DNA of 64,000 nucleotides from Plasmopara viticola (GCA_001695595.3 MBPM02000142.1:1-64000), one strand, 5' to 3'. Numbered from the stretch's first letter, positions 10,901 to 24,340 are shown. Translations and numbers: made by a program. The notes: generated by a model not told the origin, from the sequence alone.

Positions 10901-13500
10901 CCACAAAGGCACATTGTACAGTGCTAACATAATCCTCTGGGGTTTGAAAACCTAATGGCAATTTTTTCAATACCGACTGACCTTCGTCTAAAACTGGCTA
11001 AAGACGAATTAACCATCAATGTCCGCTTGAGCGACCCGTCAAATCGTTGTGTGGGGATAAATTGACGTCACTGGGGCTCCGATGCATTTTTTTCACTAGC
11101 CAATTTCATGGGATTTAGCTAGACGGATTAATATCGGCAAAAGTAAATCCGAGATGCTTTATTAGATTTAAGCGATCTTCCAGATTTGTAGCACTAAATT
11201 CAAATATTTGTTGAGCAACACTATCATCTTTGGATGGGGTTTGAGGCAAAATAAAGTAAAATCAGACATGAGCTAGTGCTCACTTTCCATTCGGGTTTTA
11301 AGCAAAAAAAGTCGTGACGAGTTCAATATCTCGATTCTCCGCCATGTCTTTCTGTGCCAATCCGACAGAAAAGGACATCAACGTATTCACGTTGCCACAA
11401 GAAAATGGCCACTGCCTACTTTGTGTCTGACGCGAATTTCAACTCGATATTTTCCACAGACTTTGAGACCAGGCGTATTGTACACAATCTGTATGATACT
11501 TTTGGTTCTGATATTCTGAAGATTGTCTCCATCGTTGAACGCACCGTCTATGACTTATATCCAGCTTTCAGCGCAGCCAGAAAGTCGGAAGCTTCAGGTC
11601 TTTGGGGGTCTGTAGCTTAATTTCCCCCTTGACACAATGACCAGTGAAATATCAAACAAAATATTCTTAATAAAGTGCAGCGGGGCTGCTGCTGAGAAGT
11701 GCGACCTTGGGCTTCTTCCTTTCGCTCTATCATTTGAAGCAATACGAGTCGCAGACATGTATATGTTCAATAGCAAGAGATGATATCGGTCTTAACATAG
11801 ATGGACTACTATAAATTTTGCAATGCAAAATGACTGAGTATCCATTAGTCAATATTAATCTTCTTTACTTCAATCTTAGATATTGCTTCTTTACCATATG
11901 CATTAAAAAGCGATTCTTATACCATATACCGTTTATCAGCTCTTCAATACTAAGTTTTGACTTCCTTTATAATTTCGAAACATCACTTTGTCGCACAATA
12001 TGAAACTACCCCCAAATAACACATACTTGGCTCAATAATTTCGTTTAAATGTGCCTAATCAAGACTTTGGACCCTTCAAATCCATACAATTCGATTTTTC
12101 TACTTGTATCTCTTCGTCAATTCTAAGTGTTAGATACATTCAGCACCGTGCACGTCGTTCTATTGAATAGTGCAACGATGACCTTGATTGCGAAGCTATC
12201 TGTCCCATAGGCAACACCATGTGATTTTTTAACATTAAAAATACCTGCAGATAAGAAGTAAAGTGCGGTGACCAGTGACCTCAGATAAAACGAATTCTTT
12301 GCCATTCGCATATTCTGCGTCGTCCGGGTATTATACAGAATGAAGTTTTGAGATAAGAGGGCTTCTGAGTGACACGCGGCATGAAGGAGTAAGCACACTT
12401 TACCGACGTACGACAACTCGATTGCTCATGCATCAAACTCGTGCTGTGAGCATCGGTCAACTTATGCATAAAGTAGACACGTCTTATGCATTGTTGTCGT
12501 TGACAATCCGTCAGCATCGGCAGCAGAGAGTGAACGCGTAGTACGGGTACTGCCCGTGAGCCTATTGCTAGTATTATCTGATAGAGTCGCTTAAAACAAA
12601 TTTTGAAGAGTATTTTGCACTTTGCGTATTTACCTGAGGGACTTACAAGCTTGTGCATCGGTCGCATATTCGAGAGCGACTAGTGTGCTCATTGTCCACT
12701 GTATGAGCTCCGTGTTTGATATCTGTTTGAGTCTCTAAGCCTTATGAGCCGAGGCTTATGCCTCGAAAAAGCAGGTGCAGCCAAAACAATTAAATATCGC
12801 GAGTCTCTCTTTCACAGGGCGGATCACGAATTTATGCATAACAATTCGGCTGTGTTCCCTAACGAGACAACGTCAGGTCTCATGGGTAACTATGGCTTAG
12901 TTATGGCACAAAGCTTTGGGAGCGAAGATTGTTAATCTGCTGAAAGTTATTTTGCGAATTGCGAAATGTTTGGTGGCTTAGAAAAGCGGAAATTTAAAGC
13001 CAACTAAAAGATACATGCCTGTAAAAATCACGACTCACTAAACGATTAAAAGCGATAAAAGGCTTTCAAAACATTGGATCTCAATGGTCGAACAATTTTT
13101 TTCATGATTGTACAACAGTAAAATCAAGTACTAGTGGAATAATTACTTTGATTTACTTGGCTTAGAACTCATTGTTAATTGGCGATATACTATTTCTAAA
13201 CTATGGTCTTTAAAATCACGCTTTCCTTCCATCAGGGAGCGATAGGCTCGTCAAGTCAGCGCATCAAACTTTTGAGGCAACAACGTGGTCAAAGCAAAGA
13301 CGCTGATCACCATGATCAAAAGCATTTACATCGTCAGAACAGTGTTGCCAATGTGGGCCCCTCAAAACAGCCACAAAGTGTTGAAGGTTCTTACGCATTG
13401 CGAGAGAGTTAATCTCAGCAAGCCTTTTATCTATCCTTATCAAGAGCCAAGATTTGGAGGCGCTGATGGAGCGAGAGAGTTAGCAAGCCTTTCACGGAAA
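10901..13500. other. AT-rich stretch, no gene recognised
   Basis: The longest open frames (e.g. about 128 codons on the minus strand, 12281-12667) show no domain and no consistent codon use. The region lies between retrotransposon remnants and is probably derived from them. Confidence 0.4.
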
Positions 13501-14662
13501 TTATTGTGCACCCTTGAGTCATTAGCAGTATTTTAATTGCCCCAACGAGTCGTATCATTCTAGTCGAGTATCCTTGTTCAAACTGGAACCGCATAATTTT
13601 ACTCGATGTTGCTATTCACTCGCTCGTCTAACCACTAGTGTGCTGATAATGCCGCTGTAGACATGTCTGGTCTTCTGGGAAAAATCTTGGAATAGTTTTA
13701 AAGAGAGCCCATTTAGCTAAAGCATCAACCCGAGGGGATTCGCTTTGGGAGCCAAAAATGTCGAAAGACATTATCAATGATCAGATTTGCAGTTTTGGAA
13801 CTACCTGCCGCTTCCATCACAGCCACTTCGCAAGTCATTATGCTAAATTAGTCAAGAAAGACACCAAATCAGATTTTTTGGTCAAGCTCTACAAATATCG
13901 AGCATAAAATTCACGCTAGTGAGATGCCATTAGCATACAGAATTTGGCGAACTTGCCAAAGGTGAGATCGCATTTGGTTAGACTAATGACGTTGACGATC
14001 TTTGCAAGTGCACACACATGTGCAGACCCACGTAAGCCGCCTATCGTGCCGTATATCTTTTCTCGACATGGAAGACCATCAAGCGGTGTACAGTAAGCCT
14101 TCCAAAAGATCTAGCATCTTGAATTACCCAAATGAGAAATAGAAATGACCTTTATCGGTGCCGTTAATCCACAGCCTGACTTGAATCGAAAAAATTTGCA
14201 TCGAAGATGCTTTTATCTATATAAGCATGAAACCGTCTAAATCGACCGTCCGTCTCTCCGCTCTTTCCACGTCTATAAACAAAACGACATTATTAAATAT
14301 CAGGCCATAGGCCTTGTGGGGTCTGTACTTTTGCGATGACGGATGATCAAGCATTCAAAAAATTTGAGAGCTCTAAGGGCACTTGTGCAGCAAAAAACTT
14401 GATAGCTTACTGTGGACAGTGGTATGTCACTCTTTCGCACGAAGCTGATAGTATCCGTCGAATATGTCAAGTGCACTGCATATTACACGTTGCGTCATGC
14501 AAATTCACTCCAAAATCTTACTAGAAGTTTGCATCTGTGCCAGGACATTGGCCACATTTAGCTTATTACAAGGGGCCCAATGCGCTACTTGCCATTTGTC
14601 TTTTTATCACAAAATGTTGCACCTGTAATACCGTCAATAAATTCTTCCTTAGCGGGTAATTG

Positions 14663-14702
14663 CGTTTCACTGGCAGAAGCTACAGGTTCTGCCAGTGAAA
14701 CG
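14663..14702. repeat. Perfect 16-bp hairpin inside the repeat
   Basis: CGTTTCACTGGCAGAA and TTCTGCCAGTGAAACG flank an 8-nt loop (GCTACAGG). The related copy at 27.9 kb lacks the palindrome and carries the loop in the opposite orientation. Two direct copies of AGCGGGTAGCATAG follow at 14760 and 14830. Confidence 0.7.
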
Positions 14703-15069
14703 TGATAGCATAAGAGCGAAATACAATATACCCACACATGGATATAACTAAGTTCCGTTAGCGGGTAGCATAGGTCCTCATAAGCAGCGATAGCACAGGT
14801 TCCTAGATTAGAAACGTATGGCCACTGAGAGCGGGTAGCATAGCTCTGCTAGATAGATGTGAAGGTTCTGAGCAAAATTGATCCTCGAATTCGACAGTAA
14901 TAAATTGACACGTCAGTCCATCAAATGGGTACACTTCAATCGAGAGCCCTGCGATGGTAGAAATACTGAATCACAAAACACTTAAAGCTACTGAGCTCTT
15001 GCTTGAAGTTAAGGAGTTAAGCTAATGAGATTTGAAAGGCGGTATTTCTAAGAGAAGGAATTTATACAA

Positions 15070-15071
<2 letters not shown>

Positions 15072-15102
<31 letters not shown>
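15072..15102. repeat. (TA)n microsatellite
   Basis: About 15 uninterrupted TA units. They are absent from the partner copy near 27.48 kb, so the expansion came after the two copies separated. Confidence 0.85.
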
Positions 15103-15105
<3 letters not shown>

Positions 15106-17199
15106 TCCTTATTTGACAAGAATGCCTCTAATAAGCGTAATGTTGAGATTTTCGATTCTGTACAAAAGTAGCTTGCCATCAAGCTCAATGTATGGTGCGC
15201 CTGGACTTACATATAGTGGATAATCTTTTGGACTCGTTATACATTATTTTGAAGGAATACGTTGATCAGAATTTTGTTTTTCCATTTCAAAATCCCACCG
15301 GAGAGAGAAAAAAAGTACTGTCACCAGGCCATCTTTTCTATCGTGACACTAGTGTAAGCCATTGAAGCCCTTTTATTTGAAACACAAAGAATGACAAAGT
15401 CCAGCTTTGCACTCATCATCAACTTTCTGACTTTACGAATTGAGCGTACGATTAGCTGACAGTGCAACGGCACCTGCACAAGCAACCAGACCAAGAAAAG
15501 ACACGTCGCTTGATAACATGTCTTGATCTACTACGCATCATGGGCAGTATCTGCCATTTGCAGTATGGGTTGCTCGAGGCTTCGTTGGCTACGTCCAAGC
15601 AGGATAACCACGTAAAGTTTCTCTGCTTAAGTAATGTCGCTACAAATTGTCCGTTTATTAAAATTAGATAAGCAGATTGTTTGACAAGAGCCACCAGTGT
15701 TTCTCGAAGGCATCTAAAATTGTGCCTAAAAGGAAGCAACAATGTATGTCGCAACTGCGTTAGGCATAATCTTTCCTTCTAGAGCGTGTCGAGCAGATTT
15801 ACTTGTTTGATTTCATACCATCTGATCCATCCAAAAAAGTCAGATATACCTCTTACGACGGGTAGTACGTCAGCATAATGCATAGAGAGGTCCAAAAGCA
15901 ATATACTTTCCATTTCATTCAGAACAGTCTCGAGTACGCCTCTGTTACGGCTTTGCCGGACAAGACAAAGCTGTTTAGCATTGATTGTGTATGTGACCGA
16001 TACTGCGCTACTGAGCCAGACGATGGCGCTTGTGAGCGAGTCATCTCATTTAAGGTGAGGTAGCTTAGGTGTGCCGAACAAAATTTAGTCGCTTATGGCG
16101 AAAAGTTACTTGCCAAAGAGTAAGCCTTGGTAAAATTTTGGATTATTCACATGTTTTAAGCCTTTCTGGCCTAGTCAGGTCGTGTGGCGATAAAACGTCC
16201 CTCTTGTCCTAGAAATTGAATTATCGTATAAGTCATTTTGCATAAAGTACAAGTCATGAAAGCTCACTATTATTCCCGGCGCACTTTCTCGCAATTATGA
16301 GGTCGCATATCAACATGGTTGACAAAAGGTTTGTCAGACATTTCAATTCAAAGCCCTTTGTACGTTTCTCCATAACAGGCGAAGGAGCCAAAGTCGAGAA
16401 ATTTGTTCTTCGACAACGATAGCGGTTGCATCACTATGAGTTGCTGGACAGTCTGCTTCACTGTGATCGAAAACGGTCGATGCAATATTAGCTGTTGCTC
16501 TTAACGACAAAGAGATGAAGTGCATTTCACTTCCAGCAGCATAAAAGTCTTCGACTATCCGTCACTTTTGTTGGGAATAATCGTTTTTTCGGTAACCACA
16601 ATATGAATGTGGCCTTGCATGTAGTAATAAGTGGCCATGTATGGAGTGCCTGTAGGATCTGCCAGAGAGTCAAGCCCGCGGCTCGCATGTTTCATCCAAG
16701 GAGACTACCATCACTAGCAGACACTTAGCAGCTCATAAATTTCGACTTAATCCTTGGCTTGCCGAACTTAAATGTGGTGTTCGTATGCCGCCTGCACTTT
16801 AAGCCACTACTTCAGCAGTGAAAGTAAGGGATTAACGACAAGGCTGTTTATAGATATGTTATTCACGTCTTATGGTCTCTCGAGCACGCGCATTATTGGT
16901 ACAATTTGCAAACGCTGTTCCAAGTAATGACAATTTTTTCTGATGATTATAGCCAATGCCATCCACAAACAAATTTTCACCCGTAAGGGGTCAATCGTGT
17001 GCTAGAGAGCACGTTGCGCAAGATGTGCGATGAAGTGGGTTGACTAATTTTGTATGTTTGACTTTGTACTCGCCGAAGCTATTCACGCATGAGATAACTT
17101 CGCTCGCTTTTATATTATCAGATCGAGGCCATCTTAAAGTTTACTATCAATCGAGGAGAGATTTGAGAATAGAAATAATACAAGCCGGGAGACCCTAGG

Positions 17200-20100
17200 T
17201 TGTTCACCGCCCTCGATGAACGGTGCACATGAACTTGCAGATACCTGGTTTTCCTTTAAGATCGGAACGTTCGAGTCATGCCTGTTCCTGAAAGTAAGGA
17301 TGCTATCATCGGCATGGTATGGCTTCGTGATAAAATGTAGGTATCAATTGGACTGGCGCATGTCTCTTCACATCAACACGTATACCACGCTAAAATTAAT
17401 AATCAACGTCCATCCAGATGGACTGCTGGACAATGCAAGGCTCGAATGCATCGGAGCCGCTAGTTTTGTTTATTACTTTCGGCAACAAGGTCACCATGAC
17501 CGTCAAGGAATGACGCAGCCAATTACTTCCCACAAGGTTTGAAAATGTTGCGTCAAGACAAAGGCATTGGAGCTATCTTCTGAAATGGCTGAACGCTACA
17601 AAAAAAGAATGTGAATCACTAAGGGATGTTCCGGCGTATGATACGCTACGCAAGTATGCGGACACAGTATTATGCATAAAGCTTCCAAGCGAAAATCCTC
17701 TTGTACGGGAAAAAATTGCGCACGAAATTTTGCTCAAGCTTGATAGCAAGCCGGTATCTGTCAAAAATAGCGCCAGAGTTCTGAACAGCTAAAAAAGCCC
17801 AAGAATAAAAAAGGAGATGATTCAAGCAGACATTATTCGACCAAGTACCTTTGTCTCTTTGGCTCCAACGTTTTTTGTCAAGAAGCGTACAGGTTAGCGC
17901 ATTAAGCATGATTGTCATCAGCTAAATTTAACGATGATCTTACCGACGATACCGATGCCGCGTAAGGAAAGCACATTTGATGCTGTGCCCGGAAGTCATT
18001 GGTTTTCGTGCATTTCCCTACTTTGGCATTACTATCATGTTCAATCACGTGAACCGGATGCCCCATTTACCGCTTTTTTTATCTCAGGTGGCCTAATTGA
18101 ATATCCAGGCAATCCCATGAGGCTAAGCGGAGACTCGATTACGCTTATTGGCTTTTGCAAAAAGTCTTTCGACGCCCGAGGGATGTAATGAGAATCCAAT
18201 TTGACGACATCTACGTGTTCACACATAGTGAAGATATCGCAGACCACGTTGCGGCTCGAGAATGTGTACGTGAATGGTGTGAACAACCGCAACTTTACAT
18301 CAAGTAGTCGAAATGCCAGTCCTGCGTAAATGCGATACCATGCCTAAGAGACTTTGTCGGACGAAAAGGCGTCCGAACGAATCCCAACAAGATCTGAATC
18401 ATCGCAGAATGGCCTGTGCCCAAGACAATGGAGCAAATGAAGTGCTTTATTACAGTATATGTATCAAGGTTCTGCAAGGACTTAGCGCAAATGCAGAATC
18501 ACTCCACGACGCTGTGAAGATAAATGTTCTAGAGAGGCGATTGAGCTTTCGGACAAACAACTTCGCTGCTCCACCGATATATAGCGTCGCTTGACGCTTC
18601 CACCTGCTATAAGCCTTCCAAAGGTTTGAAACCATTTAGTTCACGAATATATTCCTCGGATTTCGGGATAAGTCTTGTTCCAAAAGGAGGAAGAGAAAGA
18701 TGATCAAATTGCTTTTACTGGTCGGAAGATATAGCCAGCCGAATAAAGCTGTCATGTTCGTAAGCAAAGAGCCACGTGCAATAATTTATGCGCTTAAAGT
18801 ATGGCATGTGTATCTTCTCGATCGACCATTCTCGGTCGAAAGGAATCACAAGAGTATCAACATGATTCCGACGCAAATTACTAAATCGCAGGGTCGCTCG
18901 ATGATTTACTATTGAAAGCGGCTAAGTACCGCAAGATCATGGCGACAATCAGGGCAAACAAGGTTACGATTGCCCAAAGACAATGTATACGCGGAATAGA
19001 GACAAACAGTGCATCATTAAGCAGCTGATAAAGGAGATGATGTGCCAGCTTTTCATTGCAGAATGATATTTTGTATCACCAGAATGGCAAGGATGAGACT
19101 TCGCGACCGTTAATTCCAGACGACTAAGAGCTAATACAAATTGTGTCATTCGTGAGATCCATGATTCTGTATCGGCAGGCCACCCAGGATTGTTGTCAGC
19201 GCAACAAGGCCTAGGCAGACTGAACCGCCAAAATTACTTCAGTCCCTAAATATTAAAAGATCCAGATGGGTTGACATTTCGACGAACTTTACCGTGCCTT
19301 TACCGGCTATGGTGAATGCTGATTGATTAACGAAAAGGGCCGTATCGGACAAAGACAACTCATGATACTGCATAAATCGCGAAGGTCTTCACGAAGAGGA
19401 CCATTGCATACCAAAGATCAATACGTTCGATCGAGACTCCAACTTCATATTGAAGTCATGATAAGCAATCGTGTCTGCTGTGGGAACGCAACACGATTTG
19501 GCGTCAGCATTTAGGCCACAAACGGATGGACGAACGAAAAGAACCAATTATTCTATTGGAGATTACCTTTCAGGTGACGTAAAATCCAGCACAGAATGTT
19601 AGGGATGACTTTCTGCATTTGGCTGAGATGCTTACAGTCGACGCGTACACTTCAAATGTATTTCCATTTGAAGCAGATTTAGGATATGTTTTATATATGA
19701 CATCTGATCCAGTAATTCCAAGCTGGAGAAATCAGCACAAGAGTTTCTAGTACGCTTAGAAAAGTTACCCTAGGTCGCACAGGACCGTATGAGCCTAGCA
19801 TAAGTTATTATTATGACAAGAATAGACCTGTCCAAGACTTCCAAGTTGACGGTATGGTACTTTTGGTTGGTAAGACTTTAAATGTCCGTCTTAAAAGTTT
19901 TGTTTAGTCAAAGGATTCGAGCCAAGATATATTGTTTCAATCCCGATCGTATAGAAAGGTGCGCGAGATTCCTATGACTCGAGTTTATCGAAGGGATTGG
20001 AAATGCACCCACTGCTTCACACTACACTGTTGAAGCCGTGTTGCAAGGCACCCAAGCGTTGGCAAAGGGTGAATAAGATCATGTTGGCCGATCGCTCCTA

Positions 20101-20250
20101 GGGACACTTCGTTGAAGCCGAAATTGGACACCGTAAGTACAAGTGAAAATATATACAGTACAAAATCTGGTGGCTTGGTCAAACCAAGAGAGAAGGCCCG
20201 TGGAGAATCTAAAACAGAGTCCTAGACTCAACGACCTTATTGAAAAAAAA
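17200..20250 (+). mobile_element. Decayed Ty3/Gypsy retrotransposon body
   Basis: Plus-strand broken frames follow Gypsy pol order. Near 17.84 kb, IIRPSTFVSLAPTFFVKK matches the reverse-transcriptase start (x-IRPS-x5-AP-x-FFV-x-K). Near 17.95-18.1 kb there is an IPRKE-like and DAPFTA segment. Near 18.2 kb, FDDIYVFTHSEDIADHVA corresponds to the [YF]x-DD active-site region with its H/E-rich follow-on. Near 18.36 kb, DFVGRKGVRTNP fits the thumb. At 18787, YALKVWHVYLLDRPFSVE is a typical RNase H stretch. Near 19.2 kb an H-P-G-like stretch fits the integrase zinc-finger side. Stops and frameshifts run throughout. A matching 5' LTR was not found; 20.27-20.62 kb is a candidate 3' LTR. Confidence 0.75.
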
Positions 20251-20264
20251 GAGCTTTATCTTCT

Positions 20265-20620
20265 AAAATAGACATTTTTTTTAGAAAACAGGTCATGTGA
20301 CGTAACCGTCGTCACCGGTAGGATTACTGGTGATGGCTTTTACGCAATGTATCTAAATATTCCCAAAATTAATACGCATTAGCACCATCCACGGGAATAG
20401 TCAATTATGCAGTTCTAGACCGAGAGAAATGCCATTATCATTAGAAATTGAGAGACTTTAGTGGCTAGAATCTAGGATGTGCAAAACGCCAGATGAAGTA
20501 AGAAGAATGATAGCCTTTACGGTGGTAGCAGTAGACGGCTGAGAGCCACCAGTAAAACTGTAGCAGGAAAAAAGTCGTAAGCGTGTTCCATTAAATATAA
20601 CTTCTCAATTTGCTTAAAGC
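20265..20620 (+). repeat. LTR-like block
   Basis: The block aligns in reverse complement with 31.0-31.34 kb over about 330 bp (roughly 70% by eye). Shared segments include GTGACGAC next to ACCGG and CTGGTGGCTCT. Its position right behind a plus-strand Gypsy body makes a 3' LTR the best explanation. Confidence 0.5.
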
Positions 20621-22188
20621 AGTCAATACTCTTCCTTCTTCACCGACTTCGCCCCGCTCGCCGCCCAGCTTCGTCCGACGACCGACTTTAATAACCTTCC
20701 TCCGCGACTGTGTAATACACATACGGTGAAATTCACTCGATACTACCGACCTTAGAGTGATTGATCAAATTTACCTATTATTATTATTTGCACCTATAAT
20801 CTTGAGATCTAAACTCTGTACTCTAGAATATCATTTGAGTAATTTCAGAATGCGAACTGATATAAATACCGATAGGGTGTCTGCCGTGCACTGATGGCCA
20901 TCAGTTTCGTTTGGCTGTCTTGAACAAAAAAATAGCTTTTACTACAATTACAGTCGGCTTGCATTGGCTTGTAAGCCGGATTCTGCTCGAAGGCGAATCT
21001 CATAACGATCATAGTAGGATTACCCTATACTTATTGCATTTCTTGCGTAATATCGCTCATTCTAACTCTATACTTGTTGCATTTTTTGCGTAAACTTGTC
21101 TTATTGTTGAGAAGCTTGAGCTGCTCGGGAAAACACCAAACCTTGAGACCACTGACAAAATAAGTAAAAAAGTCTATTGACACATAATAAAGGCAAGCCC
21201 TTTGGTCCTTCGTAGATTGAAGTAGAGTTTAAACTTCTGCCTAATCTGCTTATCCTATTTCACCTCGATTACCTATTTGATCAGGCGGCTGCCGAAATTC
21301 GAACTAGCTCTTATGGTGACTTAATAACATCTCTTGATATATATAAAACATATTGCTGACCAATGTTTTTCTGGTGATGTAGGCAAGGTCTTTATATAAG
21401 AACAGGCGATAGCGCTTCGCATCTGAATACTCACTGACAACATGTATGAAGTTGGTTTTACTTCTAATTCTCGAAAAAAGCTAAGGTTGCCACCGCAATT
21501 TAGGCGGTTTGTTATGTATTTACCGAATTTCACCAGTATGCAAACCGGTGAAATAATTGGCTGAACTTGATATTACCGATAGATATACTGAGCGGCGGTG
21601 AACATAAACAAAAGACCCTAAGCCGTAATAAGTAATACTTGCAACCTCTTTTATAGCACCGGTAAATTTAATCATTGTGGACTAAAATTATGATGATTGT
21701 CTTGCATCCAAAGCAACGGGCGCCTCTACACCTCTACATGTGTTTGTTGTGAATGACCCCACCTCTCCACTTGACCTGGATTGCGACCTTTTGTTACTTT
21801 TAAAGTACGCATAAATCAGGGCAAACACGTCAAACGCAAGTGCGGCAAATTTATCAAGTGGTTTTGAGTTACGCTAGAATGCAGATGACAGATAGTAGCC
21901 CAAATCTAATTGTGATATAGCAGATAAGAAGTATGTCGTTCGATCGTCCTGCCAAACGTAGCATTACAAAGCTGGGGCTGTCGTCCTTTTCTGCTTAAAC
22001 TTTCTGATGAGACCTGTATAAACTGTTCTGATATCACAGACCAATAGGGAGCTAATTGGTCGTCTGCGTCACGATTTACTGCAGGGTTACATTATATTGA
22101 ACATTAAGCCGTCCGTACAGATTTATATATAATCCACGACAATATTGTACGCACACAATGACATACTAATCTACGGTCACGCCACGGC
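20621..22188. other. AT-rich intergenic sequence
   Basis: No open frame above about 70 codons and no motif. It lies downstream of expansin-like 1. No polyadenylation element could be defended. Confidence 0.45.
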
Positions 22189-23697
22189 CTACAAGATGCC
22201 AATCATTGCCTGTCTCCTCTCGGAAGGCGTGTCAAAAGGCTCGGCACTCACCATCGCTCGTTCGTCAAAGTCCCGCACCTTTTCCTCTTGAATGCGTTTC
22301 TTTCTCGCAATCACGACAACGACCACGAGGGCGACGACCCCAACACCCCCAAGGGTCGAGAGCACGATGAGGAGCGGGTCGGTGCCACCGGACGACTCGT
22401 TGGTTCGGGTCGAGACCGTCTGTACTGCATCGCTAGCTTGATCGTCAGCAACATGTTGCTCCGTCTGCTCCACTGTACTTTGGGTGGCTTCCACAGTAGG
22501 AGTGGTTACGCTGGCACCGGGTGTAGGAGTAGTAGGTGAGGCGACCGAGCTGCTTTGCTTGAACGGCATCAAACTCTCGCCCGCTTTATCAATCCCGTCC
22601 ATAGCTGGACTCTGTGTGAGTGACAATGTCGGAGCAATCGTCACAGGAGCGAGTGTCGGTGAAGCAGTCATGACAGGTGCGGAAGGAGCGATTGGCACGA
22701 CAAGAGTGGACGGCGCAACAGTTGCAGAAGGGATCGTCGTGGGCGTTGCAAAAGCAGGAGGAGCAGTAGTATGTAAGATTTCTTGTTGCGGATATGATTG
22801 GGCAATAGCAGAAGGAGAACGCACCGTGGGTGAAAGATGAGGTGCTTGCGTCTCTAGTGCCGGAGTCGGGGTCGATGTCGGTGTAGTGTACTCGGTCGGA
22901 GCTAGAGTAGGAGATGGCGTTGACGTGGCCGTCGGGGTCAAGGTCGGCGTAGCTTGGGTTGCCGGGGCCACTGTAGGTTCCGAACTAGGCACGGTCTGCT
23001 GACTCGTCGGAGAGACTGGAGTGCCCGCAGGAAATTGCTTGGAGCCCTCTTGGCACGAATCGGCCGTAAGCGACACGGTGTCTTCAATCATGTACCCATT
23101 CACGTCCGTTACAGAGATGGTGAGACTGCTGAGATCCGTCTGCGTCTCGCTAGCGCCGTCGAGCAAATAATAGTAGGCCGACCCAAGCATCGTCGTGTCT
23201 TTCCCATTGATCTTGAGGCTCTTGACCCCCGTGGCACAATTCGTTGGCTGTACCCCCATCCAGAAATTGTTACTCCCGCCTTTTAGACAATAGTTGACAT
23301 TGCCCGACACGGGACAGTCGACAAACTTCCACTTGATCTTGTAGCGTGACGGGGTCGAACCCGTTAGCGCTTGAAAGACGGACGGCGACAGGTCCAAGTC
23401 GCCGTGTTTGCATTCGGGGCACCGGTCGAGAATCTGCACGACGGTAGACTTGGACTGGTCGGCGCACCGATCGTCGGCACACGAGACTTCAGCGCACCGA
23501 CCACAATGTTGCAGACCGTCCCACTGTTCATTGTTCAATGCAGCATAGTCTGTCGTGGCAAAGTCGAGTGCCGACATTAGATTGCAATTGCCTGCACTGG
23601 TTTGACCCAAAGTGTAGGCCGTGCCGTCACCCGTGAAGTATTCGTTTGCGTAACTACTTCCTGCGAGGGTTCCGGCAAGCAATGCAATGGTCTTCAT
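22189..23697 (-). CDS. Membrane-anchored expansin-like protein
   Basis: A 502-residue protein. Residues 1-17 form a signal peptide (cleavage after SSYA). Residues 19-129 form a double-psi beta-barrel domain with paired cysteines (HCGRCAEVSC, DRCPEC) and the conserved acidic site (HGDLDLSP), equivalent to the catalytic-position Asp of expansins. Residues about 130-230 form a second beta domain with surface aromatics (NNFWMGVQPTN, AYYYLL), like the cellulose-binding domain of expansins (CBM63). A Thr/Pro/Ser-rich stalk of about 200 residues follows, probably O-glycosylated. A membrane helix at 442-464 ends in RKKR, and a 35-residue cytoplasmic tail closes the protein. Expansins loosen cellulose networks without hydrolysis. 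Here the module would be displayed on the cell surface, acting on the oomycete's own cellulosic wall or on plant wall. There is no intron. The paralogue at 35.05 kb lies in the opposite orientation. Confidence 0.9.
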   Translation of the reverse strand: MKTIALLAGTLAGSSYANEYFTGDGTAYTLGQTSAGNCNLMSALDFATTDYAALNNEQWDGLQHCGRCAEVSCADDRCADQSKSTVVQILDRCPECKHGDLDLSPSVFQALTGSTPSRYKIKWKFVDCPVSGNVNYCLKGGSNNFWMGVQPTNCATGVKSLKINGKDTTMLGSAYYYLLDGASETQTDLSSLTISVTDVNGYMIEDTVSLTADSCQEGSKQFPAGTPVSPTSQQTVPSSEPTVAPATQATPTLTPTATSTPSPTLAPTEYTTPTSTPTPALETQAPHLSPTVRSPSAIAQSYPQQEILHTTAPPAFATPTTIPSATVAPSTLVVPIAPSAPVMTASPTLAPVTIAPTLSLTQSPAMDGIDKAGESLMPFKQSSSVASPTTPTPGASVTTPTVEATQSTVEQTEQHVADDQASDAVQTVSTRTNESSGGTDPLLIVLSTLGGVGVVALVVVVVIARKKRIQEEKVRDFDERAMVSAEPFDTPSERRQAMIGIL

Positions 23698-24329
23698 CTC
23701 GCTGAATGAAGTCGGTATTTACAGTCTAGGACGAAGGGCAAATACGAGAGTGAACGAGCATCTTCAGAGCGTGAGAGAGAGAGAGAGAGAGAGCAGGTAG
23801 AGAGTGATGCCTGTCGTGACAAGGAAGGGGGCCAGCTGGACAGGCTTTTACCGCAGAGGCCCGGAACCCTGGATACATGCACTAATAGGAGGGCAGAGGT
23901 ATGGCTTTTCAGAGTAGTATATTGTCTCAGAGATTTGCGTGGCATAATAGCTTTCGATGTAGCCATTATATAATGTAATAGTTGCGACTTGAGTACGTAA
24001 TGTGTGCTAATAGCGTGTAGCGCGGATAGGAAAACGCATTGGATGATACCCGTTTTGGTGCAATGTTTACCGAATCCATAGAATAACCCTTAGAAAGGAG
24101 TAGCCCTCGTTCATAATGACAGCTACTACTAATAATTCAAGCAAGGTATTTGTATACAATATACAATCGCTGGTAGAAATTGCTGTGCGATGGAACTTTC
24201 GTGATGCCCTCTTCGACTGCGAGCAGATGAAAGAGTTGATGGAGCCGCAAAGTCAGGAGCGGGATTGTTCGCACCCTTAAGGCTGGTCCCTCTGGTCAGG
24301 AATTTATTACAGTACATGGTACCGTACAT
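23698..24329. other. Upstream region of expansin-like 1 with a (GA)n tract
   Basis: A GA microsatellite of about 10 units lies at 23773-23793, about 75 bp upstream of the ATG, within the probable 5' leader. A purine/pyrimidine tract in that position may matter for expression, but that is inference. No other gene was seen up to the LINE-derived element. Confidence 0.5.
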
Positions 24330-24340
24330 CTTGCGATTGT

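Larger units (their letters stand above)
13515..17185 (-). mobile_element. Degenerate retrotransposon, copy A of an inverted pair
   Basis: About 3.7 kb that matches the reverse complement of 25.37-29.05 kb along its whole length, with many substitutions and small indels. Shared landmarks include the block near 14.3-14.5 kb opposite 28.25-28.05 kb and the block at 16.34-16.53 kb opposite 26.0-26.2 kb. Read on the minus strand near 14.5 kb, the sequence contains ICSALDIFDGYYQL, which fits the Ty3/Gypsy reverse-transcriptase core of oomycete elements. A frame near 16.6-17.0 kb on the plus strand has mostly third-position differences from its partner, so part of the unit may encode something in the other direction. 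No intact gene remains. Confidence 0.6.

Noticed and set aside
15032..15223. Small protein containing IYIYIYIY
   Set aside because: The frame is produced by the TA microsatellite inside a decayed retrotransposon.
22288..23580. Long plus-strand frames opposite expansin-like 1
   Set aside because: They are shadows of the GC-rich, repetitive coding strand and have no start context or domains of their own.
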